Shown piece by piece: positions 22,102-32,345 of a stretch of 64,000 bases of DNA. Positions within the stretch are counted from its first letter, which is position 1, and every line of letters starts with the position of its first letter. Position numbers and translations under genes: made by a program. Below the pieces are notes generated by a model that saw only the letters and a program-made list of their open reading frames with translations, made no database searches and had not been told where the DNA came from. Origin of the DNA: Patellaria atrata CBS 101060 (Eukaryota > Ascomycota > Dothideomycetes > Patellariales > Patellariaceae). The stretch lies in assembly GCA_010093705.1 (NCBI GenBank), contig MU006096.1:677908-741907 (forward strand). The letters are read 5' to 3'.

Positions 22102-24099
22102 CTAAACGCTAAGACCATGCCACGCGCTCTCCCTCCTATCCCACCACATCTTCACCCTCCCATCCCTCTCACCCGCACTCTCATCTTCCCCGGCCTTCTT
22201 TTTCTCCCTTTCCCTCTCCCTTTCAGCATCCTTATCCGCGCTAACCGTCCTAGCATGTCTCCGATCCTCCTGCTCAGCCGCCAGCCTCACTCTCGCCAAC
22301 TCGGCCGCAATTCTCTGCCCATCAGACGCGGGTCTCTGCGCCTTCCCCCCCAAAAGCGCCTTCGAGCCTCCAACAACAGCCGACGCCGTCGCCGAACCCG
22401 CCGAAACCGTCTCTCTAAACGACGGCCGCATCCTCCGTCCTTTTTCCGCATCGGTAGCGACCGAGTCGCGGTGGTGGACGAGCTCGTTGTGCGCGTAGGG
22501 ACGCCAACAGACGAAGCTGCCGAGGAAGGAACCGTCGGAGCTAGGGATGTGACGCCATGGTTTCTCGCGTAGGGAGAAGACGATCGAGTCGACGGTGCCC
22601 ATGGACGTGAGGCAGAAGATGGTGAGGACGCTAATGACGTGAGGGGGATGGTTGGCGTAGTAGTCGCTGTATTGCATGCTGTGAAGGATGTATGGGAAGA
22701 CCCACCACGCTATGTAGACGAGGGGGTAGATGAAGAGGAGGCGGAGTTGGCGACGGATGGCGCGTCTGCGGGCCCTCATGTTGCGGTCTGCTTCTGGTTG
22801 AGTTTTGGAAGTTTTGTTGGATGTATTTGACGGGGAGTGGTCTGCAGGGGTACCAGTGTTAGGGGGGGCGCCATCGGTAATGAGACATAGGTCTATTTCT
22901 GGCCTTGAGTATATATTGGAGTCGTAAGTGTCGGAAGGGGAGGTTTGAGCTGAAGGGAAGGTGACTACAGAGGGTCGTCGTTCTGGATTTACGTGAGAGG
23001 CTCCATCAGTGTAAGCGACGTCTGCTGATGCTTGCCTAGAGTGCGCGAGCGCTCCCGAAACTATGGAATGCCGTCGACTGTGGGAAGCGATAGGAGGCAT
23101 AATTGGGTCTGTGGGAGCGGTAGCATCCCAGATGTCAGAGTGAGAAGGCTTTCTAGCAGCTGGAGAATTAGTATGGTTACCAGAGTGATTGGTTGCGCTT
23201 TCATCGGGTCGCACTCCTGATACAGTTTCACCGGTGCTGTAATCCATAGACGATCCTTCGAACTGTCTGAATTGAACACATACATGCCAGTAAATAGCAA
23301 TTGCAAGAGAGAGAATAGTGACGCAAATAATGTATCGCGGGCCCCAAGATAAGGCAAGTCGGTACCAAATGGGGCGAATAGGGAGAGTGCAGAAAGGTCC
23401 TTGAGAGCGGAATGGGTCGTTCGGGTTGACAAAGGCAAGCCCAGTTATTAACGTAGGGATTATTATGAGACAAGCGTAAACGTAATGCCGGTAGTTGTAA
23501 AGGCCATCAGATGCATTGTGTACCATAGGTGGACGGAACACTTGCAAGGCAGCATGAATCGCTATGAAGAAAGCTGAAAAGTCTGGCAAGATACATGAGA
23601 ATTCCGTAAGGCAGATCACCGTGTGGAACTCTCACCGGCCAACACAGTCCCCCATTGTACCATGTATCCATTTCCTTGACAGAATCCTGTTTCGGTCTGG
23701 ACTGGGCCATCAATAAATGCAACCATAGCAAAGACCAAATACCACAGATTTCTGCATAGGTCTCCGGTGACGAGGAACATGATTAATCTGTAATGTAGTT
23801 AAATATTGCACACGTCTAATTTCTACCGTGAACACTTACTTGTGCCTGAAGCGCTTCCTCATGCGTGCGAACCAATAGAAGGTTACTAAGGTAAATAGGA
23901 CACTGATAGAGGACGTTACGGCTGCGAGGACTTGGAGGGTGAAGGTAAATCGATCGGAATAGAGATTCTTTGTGACCGCCGCGTCGTTGAGACTTCGAGT
24001 ATGGATTTCATTGAACTGCTCAGTAAGGATATCGGACGATTCTGGAAGGAAATGAGATGTTCTCCGCAGCAGGGTCGGAATTAGAGGATAGGTTTTCAT
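22102..24099 (-). CDS. Git3/Gpr1-type G-protein-coupled receptor
   Basis: Seven-helix receptor of the class that senses glucose or amino acids and feeds the cAMP pathway in fungi. Minus-strand exons 24099-23840, 23787-23636 and 23582-22102 give 630 residues; both introns have GTAAGT or GTGAGA donors and keep the frame. TM1 starts near LQVLAAVTSSISVLFTLV, TM2 near LIMFLVTGDLCRNLWYLVF, then three more helices up to YIICVTILSLAIAIYWHV. A disordered third loop of about 190 residues (Ser/Pro/Thr-rich) separates them from the Git3 C-terminal block: RRQLRLLFIYPLVYIAWW and VLTIFCLTSMGTVDSIVF, followed by REKPWR. The cytosolic tail is highly charged and coiled-coil-like. The ligand cannot be read from the sequence. 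Similar receptors exist as several paralogues in these fungi; the exact class is not settled. Confidence 0.87.
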
Positions 24100-24749
24100 G
24101 TTTAGTAGGGAGATATAATTTCAAGGGAAATGACAGTGAGCGCTACCAATTCAAATTTGGTTGGCTCAACCATACTCTAAGAAATGTTCGAAGAGACGAA
24201 GAAGGACATTAGGTGCGATGTAGGCAAAGGGTCAAGATAGTTCCAGAGGGGGACTCGGACTGAAATAGAAATCTGCATACGCGGTTGTCACGGTTGTTGC
24301 GCTAACTTCGAACGAATAGAAATCGAATCGACTTAACATTATTTCAGTTTGGCATCGACTATCTCACAGTTTAACTAGTGTTGTTTCTCTTTTGACGCGT
24401 TAAACTGGCAAGATGTTTGAGTTGAAAGCGGAAAGCTCAGGATGGACAAAGGGGGGAAACTGCAACCATACACCAAGCATGGAATTGGTGGTACGACCTC
24501 TACATTCCTTAGGTTAACCTTGTATCTATTCTAGAATTTCGAAATTGAAGCGCTTAATTACTGCCGAAGCAGTTTGGATAGCATTGACTAGAGATTTTTC
24601 AGCATACTGATCGAGATCTGCATGATATGATAAAGAAACATCACTCCGATGCTTGAAGATACTTGCTATAGTATACCTGTCTTGAGATTAGGGATAAACT
24701 CCGATCAAATGCTCCAAGTAGTACGACGATCTACCATCCGGTGGATCTA

Positions 24750-25676
24750 TCAATCTATACTCGGCCCGAGTACTATGAGACTGAATCTGAGCTCTCCACC
24801 ACCGACCTCTTGCTCGCGCTTGATAAAACTCCTCACACCCAAGTCGAGTGCTATTTCGGAGAGAACATCTTCCTCAGCGCCTAGAATGCCTCGTTTTAAG
24901 GGTCCTTTGCGTCGACCGTCAAGTTCCCACAGTGCATTATCTTCAGACTTGATAAAGCAGACATAATGTAGATCCACTTTATCATCCGCCGCGGGAGCCG
25001 CCGTATCACCACCGCTCGCCGCTTCTTGATGCGCACTTTCAAGGGCTTGCGATTCGTAGAGTAAGTCGGCCCGATCCATTGGTTTAAGTGGGATTGCGTC
25101 TGCGAGCAGCTTTGCAAGCTGAGTTTCCGGTTCTGTTTAGTACGTTAGGAAGTTTTCGACTACAATGCAAATGGATGGAACAATGGGCACGTGGGAATGT
25201 TCAAAAAGAAAAGCCACACACCTATGAATGCCCGTGCAGCGCCGTTTGAGACACCATGGAGCAGACCTATTAAGCCACAAGCGTTTCCTATCGTCTGCTT
25301 ATACCATACTACTTCTTCTTGAGGGCCAGAGCCATTATACTCTTCCTTATCTGCGTCCTCGTTTCTTCGAAAACCTTCGTATGTCTCGCTAACGGGAAAG
25401 ACTAGTAACAGAGCGTAGGCTGGTCGAGGCGTGAAGGCCAGAAGTTCTGGGTCGTCTATGGAGAAGACGTCTTGAAAGCCCAATTTTTTGGACATACCAA
25501 GATTGTGCATCAAAGTGGACATCACCTCAGGATTGTTTTCTATCCCAGTTAGTTTCTTTGATCATATAATTAGGACACTTGAGAGATCAACCTAATGGGA
25601 TGAACCTCTTGCGGGATCTTGGTACATCCGGGTTATCCAGATTATGATCATCTATCTTTTCCTGAACGGTAGCCAT
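24750..25676 (-). CDS. Ubiquitin C-terminal hydrolase, family 1 (UCH-L3/Yuh1-like)
   Basis: Cysteine protease that trims short adducts from the ubiquitin C-terminus and releases free ubiquitin or Rub1. Minus-strand exons 25676-25592, 25539-25222 and 25132-24750 give 261 residues, close to the family's 230-240. The catalytic triad is visible: Cys116 in TIGNACGLIGLLHGVSN, His190 in DLHYVCF and Asp206 in ELDGRRKGP. The family's N-terminal part LGFQDVFSIDDPELLAFTPRP is complete. The first intron uses a less typical GTTGAT donor but ends with a clear CTAACTGGGATAG and restores the usual start. The loop before His190 is lengthened by a Gly/Ala/Asp-rich stretch. No signal or membrane segment; cytosolic. 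Confidence 0.92.
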
Positions 25677-26185
25677 TTTGGAAAGGCCTCAAAGGTTGAA
25701 GGAGTTACAGGGTATCGGGTAGATAGAGGGAAGCTCTCGAAGTTATAGTATCAATGGAAGAAAATGTGGAAGCAGACGCGGCATGGTGGGGTACTTGAAC
25801 TCGGGGTTGACGCGAAGTCAGCAGCCTGGCGCCTGCTAAGTTCTAGGCAGATGTCACATACCGCCGAAATAAGGACTCGGGAGTTGGACTCTTTATTTTA
25901 TGAGAAAAAGGGGGAGTGAGAAGGATTTTAAGATGGAACACCGAGGGACACCGGGATATTAAAGAGAAACAAATATTTGCTGCAAAACCCCCTTTTACCG
26001 ACCCCTATTTGATATGTTGCGACAACTCAGCGTAAATAGTACATTTTCTATATCTACACATCACGGCCGTTAACCGTCTTTGTTACTCAAAACTTTTTGT
26101 CTGGCTTGAACTCCGAACAAAAGATTAAAAGTCTGCCCCGCAGAAGTACTCCTCATACTTTATTATTAGAATGCGATGGGGAAGT

Positions 26186-28074
26186 TTAACCTAACACCAT
26201 GCCTCGTAATCCTGCCATATCACCTTCTTTTGCTGCAATTTCAAAATAGCCATAGATGATAGTAACCGCAAGCAAAATACCGGTACCACTGCCGAGAGCG
26301 CCGAGGAGATCACTGGCAACTGAGAGAGCACCAATGCAAGCACCACCAAAAGCGGCCTATCAGAAATTAATATGGGTACATGATCATTTGGGAAAATTTC
26401 AAAACTTACAGCAGTTGGGATGACACGCTTCAATTCCTTGTACATGCTCTGTTCACGGTGACCAGCCATAACAAGACCTTGTTCCTTGAGCTGCTTCGCA
26501 ACGTCACGTGGGCTGCTTCCAGAGACCTCGATCCACTAAGAAAGAGATTAGCATTAACGATTGACTAAGCGTGGAGATGGAAATACTTACGGTCTTTGAG
26601 AAAACAGCACAAGCAACCAACATATAAGCTATGTAGACAGCTGTGTGAACAGGATCAAGAAGAGCTTCAGTAAAATTAAGAGGTGGAGACATGTAGTACG
26701 CAATTCCAGAAGCGGCATAAAGTTGGGCAGATCCATCGCGACTCTCCCAAACACCGATGAGACGGACCAGGAGGTTCTCAGAGAAGCGAGAATAGAGCAT
26801 CTGGCTGACAAGGAAGATGTTGGAGGATAGAGCAGACTGCAACATGATAGGCATGTTTGAGGTGTAGAACAAGCGGACTGGGTAGCTACCGCGCATACCT
26901 CTCTGGCGTGAGGATTTGACCGGAATTTCAACACGGAAACCTTGGAGATAGATGACCGCAGCAAAGACAGCAACGGTAGCCAGCAAGTTCATAATGTTGG
27001 GAAGGTTCTGTCTGTAGAAAGCCTCACGGAGAGCCAATTGCTTGTTGGGCCAAGTGATCAGAAGATGGAATAGAGCGATGATCGCGCCCTCAAACTCGGG
27101 GCCTCTGCCGGTATTGACAGTGGTGGGAGAGAATGCCTTCCAGACGATAGATTCGCAGATGTTGGTCGCAATGAAGAGCGAAATACCGGAGCCAAGACCA
27201 TAACCCTTCTGGAGAAGTTCGTCCAAAAGGATGACGATGAGGCCAGCAATGACGAGCTGAACAACCAAAAGAACACAGACACCCATGCCAAGATCAGAAG
27301 GTTGACCGTATAGACCGGTAATAACATACACGCAAGCTTGACCAAAGGAGAGGATGATCGCAAGGAGTTTTTGGGCAGTCTGGTAAAGTTCACGGTCGCT
27401 TTTAAGGTCACTAATCAACTGCGTTAGCTTATGTCGGTCCGAATGAATTATATGTTCCCGTCCGATGCACAGTTCAGATGGGAAGACCCAGGAGCAGGGG
27501 TTGGACATACAGATTCACGTCGATAAGGTGAGTACCAGCTAGAAGCTGGAAAACCATTCCTGAAGAAATAATTGGTGTGATACCCAATTCCATCAATGTA
27601 CCTCTGTTACTAGCCAACATCATACGTAGCCAATATAGGGGGTCAGAGGTGTCCGATGACACAATACCATACCTGAGAATGTTAGAGAGGATTTTGCAGG
27701 CTATTAGTCGTCTTCTGAACTCACAATGGCATCTGGCTCATGACCAAGAAGATCAATAGTGTCGTTCCTGTCCATACTAGACGCTAAAAGCCGGTAGCTA
27801 TTAGCAAGTATAATTTGTGGGTGTGATTCAGCTCCAGTGCGAAATCTCCGTATCCCTTGAGCTCGGAGGTTCCCTTTGGTTGAAATTGAGGTCGCCATAC
27901 CTGATTGAAAGCAACCTTGGTCTCCGGAGAGCTAACCTCTGGTAGTAGAGGTGTAAATGGTTTCACCAAATCGAGAAAACGTACTGCGCACAGAAAATAA
28001 AAACATTAGCAAGGTCCCTGAATTGTGAGTTACATCGAAGCTGGATGAAAAGGGATAGACTCACAGCCGCTCAT
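26186..28074 (-). CDS. SEC61: Sec61 alpha subunit of the ER protein translocon
   Basis: Channel-forming subunit through which proteins enter the endoplasmic reticulum. Seven minus-strand exons: 28074-28065, 27983-27901, 27783-27725, 27672-27511, 27410-26591, 26535-26410 and 26356-26186, giving 476 residues, the expected size, with ten membrane helices. Landmarks are [13 protein letters not shown] at the start, [16 protein letters not shown] (plug region follows), [20 protein letters not shown], the cytosolic loop [20 protein letters not shown] and the C-terminal helix [19 protein letters not shown]. The first coding exon is only 10 nt (ATG AGC GGC T), so the start depends on that splice; the protein then begins exactly as in relatives. 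The coding sequence is more intron-rich than its neighbours. It is divergent from DIB1 over 337 bp. Confidence 0.95.
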
Positions 28075-28411
28075 GTTGGACTTATCGCTGGACCAAGAGC
28101 AGCTAAAGATGCGAAAAGAGAATGTTATGAGAAAAGGAGTGATGTGGGCTGCGGATGTGATGGCCCTTTTGCTGCTTCGAAACCTTTAATTCATACGTGT
28201 CCGACAAAGAGGGAGAGCATTGTGGACCGAGCTTGCTGATTCAGCAGCACAAATTCCGGGGCAACATCACCTCGCATCCATGTCGTTCCGTCTCTTGTTG
28301 CTTTCATATTAAAAACCCCCACCACCTGGTAATTCTCCAAATAACTACAAACTCTTCAACTAAGTACTTTAACGCCGAACACACGTATACTATCCTAAGC
28401 ATCACGTCAAC
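28075..28411. promoter_or_regulatory. Shared divergent promoter region, SEC61 / DIB1
   Basis: The two start codons face away across 337 bp, so both 5' leaders and promoters must lie here. The SEC61 side is A/G-rich; the DIB1 side contains pyrimidine-rich leader text (CTAAGTACTTTAACGCCG and similar). No TATA element stands out. Co-regulation is possible but unproven. Confidence 0.4.
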
Positions 28412-28946
28412 ATGGGATCAGTTGTCCTCCCTCATCTCGTCACCGGCTGGCATGTAGACCAAGGTAGCCACCACCCTCCAGTTTGTGCAAGAATGTCCGC
28501 TAACCACCTCTCTAGCTATCATGTCCGAAGAAGAGCGCCTCGTTGTGATCCGCTTCGGTCGCGACTGGGACCCTGACTGCATGCGACAAGACGAAGTACT
28601 CTACAAGATCGCCGATAAAGTTAAGAACTTCGCCGTCATCTACGTGTGCGATCTGGACCAAGTACCCGACTTTAAGCAGATGTACGAGCTCTACGATACC
28701 ATGACACTGATGTTCTTCTTCCGCAACAAGCACATGATGTGTGATTTCGGTAAGTTACCTCTCTCATCCCATCCGCGACATAGCCGCTAATTGTTAATAG
28801 GAACGGGTAACAACAACAAACTCAACTGGGTTCTCGAGGATAAACAGGAGTTGATCGATATTATCGAGACAATCTATCGCGGAGCCAAAAAGGGTAGGGG
28901 TTTGGTCGTCAGTCCAAAGGACTACTCCACACGTTACAGGTACTGA
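28412..28946 (+). CDS. DIB1: U4/U6.U5 tri-snRNP protein Dib1 (Dim1/TXNL4A)
   Basis: Thioredoxin-fold spliceosome protein that sits in the pre-B complex and keeps it inactive until 5' splice-site transfer. Exons 28412-28463, 28516-28749 and 28801-28946 (introns about 51-52 nt) give 143 residues, the same length as the yeast and human proteins. Almost the whole family sequence is recognisable: VVLPHLVTGWHVDQAI, EERLVVIRFGRDWDPDCM, YVCDLDQVPDFKQMYELYD, TLMFFFRNKHMMCDFGTGN and YRGAKKGRGLVVSPKDYSTRY at the end. The first intron follows the 17th codon and its splice restores DQAIMSEEER. No disulfide-type CxxC is present, as usual for this family. Nuclear. Confidence 0.97.
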
Positions 28947-29522
28947 GCCACCTGGTATCATCCCTGGATCACCCATCATGTAGCACCAACGGATGTTATG
29001 AGGCCTCAAAACGACGCGAATTACGAAACTATATTGGGCCATATCAGGCCCTTAATACTAAGCTGCAAGATTGAACTATGGACTGGAACGTGGGTGGATG
29101 GGTCAATGGAATGGTTGGTCTCACTTTGTCAATTCACTTATTACTTATGAGATGCTAATAACACACTTCCAAAGCATACTCGACACCAAACTGCTTGTAA
29201 GTGCTTCTGACATGACAGACCTTGATCTCACAGTATTGAAGGCCATTTCTATGTTGAAAAGTGAACCCCTTACGACCTTAGCCCATGTAGGTAGGTCTAA
29301 ATCTCTTCAAGTCATACGAGAGGAAATTTAAGCACAAGGTTGGATGTAACCAGCACTCCTATTATAGCTACAATACCTTATATACAGTAACTTGACAACA
29401 TGGTATCAGTCGTGTAAACTTGGATAAACCATCAACGTTCAAATTTTCCCCCAAAAGCTCCCCAACGCCATCTACCCCCTAAATGCAATGCTAGTCTCCT
29501 ACCCCTTGATCAAAGACCTACA
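28947..29522. other. Convergent spacer DIB1 / SEC1
   Basis: These 576 bp hold the 3' regions of both genes. A short plus-strand frame at 29071-29331 has no family likeness and is not credited. I see no RNA gene. Confidence 0.4.
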
Positions 29523-31973
29523 CTACGACTTCGAGGATCCAAAGAAATGATGCTTCTTTTTCTTCTTCTCCGGCTCCTTTCCCAACTTAATAATTCCCCC
29601 CGTATGACTCGCACTCCCATTCTGCTTCTCCGCTTTCGCCGGGTTCAGACTCATCGTATGCATCGCGTTTACCGGTGGTGCCGGCGCCTTCGGCAAGCCC
29701 ACCGGCTTCTTCAAGCTCGGATCGTGGGGCGGCGGTTTCGGCGGCGTTTCCTTCTCGAACAGATGTGCCGGAGCCTTGGGCGGGGGTTGCTCGGCCGGGA
29801 TGCCCAGACGGCGCTTATCGACGCTCAAGTCGCCGACTTGGCGCATGAAGAGGCCCGGCGTGAGCATATGCGATGTGACGAGGAAGACATCGCGCGAGGT
29901 TTGACGGGAGATTTCGTAACAGGCGCGGGACTCGGAGTATGTTGCGCCTCCGGCCATGAAAATAATCACACGCTGTCGAGGCTCGACGGACGAAAGCCGG
30001 GATTTGGCCCAGGTGGGTTTGGCACTACGGAGGGAGGCGGCTGAGACGGTGTCTTGGGGTGCGCCGTCGTTGGTATCTGTGTGGGGTTTGGTGTAGGGGA
30101 AGGTGGTCTGTTCGAGGGAGCCGCGGACGTGGTCTTCGAGCATGTGTTTGATCGCTGTTTCGAAGCGGGAGAGTGCGTATTCTTCTTGGTTGCCTGCAGG
30201 GGGCGGTTTCTGGGGGAACAGACGCTGCTGTGGGGGTTTGGTGTCCTTTAGAGGTTTCGCTACTCTGGCACCAAGGAGCTCCAGGTTTTGGATCATTTCG
30301 CCGTCTTGGGAAGGCAATTGTGCGTGTAGGAGTAGCTTCTGCAAATCAGCTGGTAACAGACCGTCCTTATACAATAAGTATAAAGTGATCAATCTAAGCC
30401 GATCCGAATGGTTTACGGCTTCCTCGTCAAGTGTCCGAACTATCTGATCTGCCAAATTTTTAGGCTTACGATAATCCTCATCTAGTCCGGTTGCTAAAGA
30501 CTATTCTTTGTCAAATCTTGGAACTCTTCCCGTGTAAAATACACATACCTGCTCTACAGATGCAAGATCTGGAAGCTTATGATGCTCAAAAATGTTCATG
30601 CACTCCTGAGCCATGCTCAAATGTAAGGAGTACGCTTCTTTCATTTCTTGAAATTGAGGAAGCCCCGCAAGCATATCCTTTATGGCATTTAGATTGCTTG
30701 CATTATCACTATCTGACTGAGTGAAGTGAGGATTCTCCGCAATAAATTTTTGAAAATCACCCATCAGCTTTTCAATTGTATCTTTCATATGTCTATGTCG
30801 GTTCTCGACCCAGATCTTGTCTTTTTCCCCGATCTCCAATTCCTTTTCTTCCTGGTCAAGCCGGCCTTCATTAACTATGGTTTTATAAGTAACTTTATCG
30901 CCTTCTTTGATGGGTAATAGATCGTGAGCCATTGACTGGTAAGTAAATTCATGAACAAACGGTGCAATGAGATCCATAGAGCGGTCAACAATGTAAAGAG
31001 CGCCTCGAGGTCTGTTCGTCACAGGAGGGAAGTTCTCGTGAAACTTAGCGTACTGATCTATCTCGTCTTGAATAAACCGTGCAAGGTGAGAGCAGAGTAC
31101 ACTGGCTTCATGAGTAGGTTCACGTGGCCTATAGTAACGTATGGTGGGATATTCTCCTAGAGACACACACACTGACACAACCTTTGCGGCGGCGCTGTTC
31201 AGCTATTGCTTCTACTGATGCGGGATGGCAAGATTGAAGCGTACCTTCTGTGCAATGCCTTCCATATGCTGTCGTACTAAATTATTGCACGCAGGATGGA
31301 AGAGTATTGGAAAGCTCCATGGATCTCGGAAAGTGACAACGTGCGACTCCCTAGGAAAGAAATCAATGTTTAACACCCTAAATAGTGCGATCTGCTCCCT
31401 GGCCATAGCTGATCTGTCTATTCTTTCTCGTAACGGTGGTGCCAACACTATATAAATCAGCTAAGATGAAGCATTGAGCTGTGTCTCCGTAGACTAACGT
31501 GAGGTCCATATAAGAAAAGATCTCCTATACCGCCGACGTTCAAAATCGGCCATTATGCAGTCCACAATATGCGGCAGGGGTGATAGGAGGTAGATGGCGT
31601 CCATGTCCTTGTTCATGGGCCGCCGGTCCTCTATCTGCTCAATATCTGGAATCTTTCTCAGTACTCAGAAATCTTGGTATAGAATAAATATTCATACTTG
31701 TAATGTTTTCATTGAGAATGTCATCTTCCTTAACTACATTATCGACTAGCTTGCGACTTGCGGTATCTAGTACAAGGACTTTCCACTGTTCGAGACGGCT
31801 AGATATTAGTTGCGGGGCGAAAGGGTGAGAAGACAACTATGACGAACCTCGCCGCGCGCAGTATTTCTGATGGTATCAATGATTACTGTAGACAATTCTT
31901 AGCTATATGAAGACACGGTGGGATTCCTCAGATACTGACTATCGCGCTGGGTGTCTATGATTGAGACACCCAT
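29523..31973 (-). CDS. SEC1: Sec1/Munc18-family exocytosis regulator
   Basis: SM protein that binds plasma-membrane syntaxin/SNARE complexes and promotes fusion of secretory vesicles. Seven minus-strand exons: 31973-31940, 31885-31848, 31785-31698, 31645-31499, 31447-31245, 31181-30549 and 30500-29523, giving 706 residues. Recognisable parts in order: MGVSIIDTQRD, DTASRKLVDNVVKEDDILNENIT, EQIEDRRPMNKDMDAIYLLSP-like text (split by an intron), FHENFPPVTNRPRGALYIVDRSMDLIAPFVHEFTYQ-type domain 3 start, and the domain 3b end VIIFMAGGATYSESRACYE. The last about 120 residues are Pro/Lys-rich and disordered, ending in KKKKKHHFFGSSKS. For the last intron I used acceptor AATAG at 30501, since the next AG would bring a stop. 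The start faces SUV3 across 372 bp. Confidence 0.93.
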
Positions 31974-32345
31974 TGCGGGCAACTGCTCCGCCGAGGTGTA
32001 TTCGGGCTGCTTGTGGGAAGCTTAGAGTGAGCCTTGAGAACTACAGACTCGATACCAGACTATGGAAGTACTATGGACACAATTCTGAAGCTTAAAGAGT
32101 TTAAAGGGGAAAGGTTGTAGTCGTTATTGAAGGGAGGGGTGTGTAGGAGGTACGTCAATTTGCGGATGCTCTTTCAAGGGTCTGTGATGTTCATTCAAGA
32201 AATTTGACCTCTTCAAACATTCCCCGTCCAGACATCACAAATCCCCAACGACTGCCTTAACCGGTTCCATTGGCATTTGATTCTCGCAGGAAATGTGTTA
32301 AACCCATTTCCTACCTAGACCTCCTCAAGTTGAACTGCCTCTGGC
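31974..32345. promoter_or_regulatory. Shared divergent promoter region, SEC1 / SUV3
   Basis: Start codons of SEC1 (minus) and SUV3 (plus) face away over 372 bp. The SUV3 side is C-rich (TTCCCCGTCCAGACATCACAAA-like text). A short frame starting at 32270 overlaps the SUV3 start in another frame and is not credited. No specific factor site is recognised. Confidence 0.4.
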
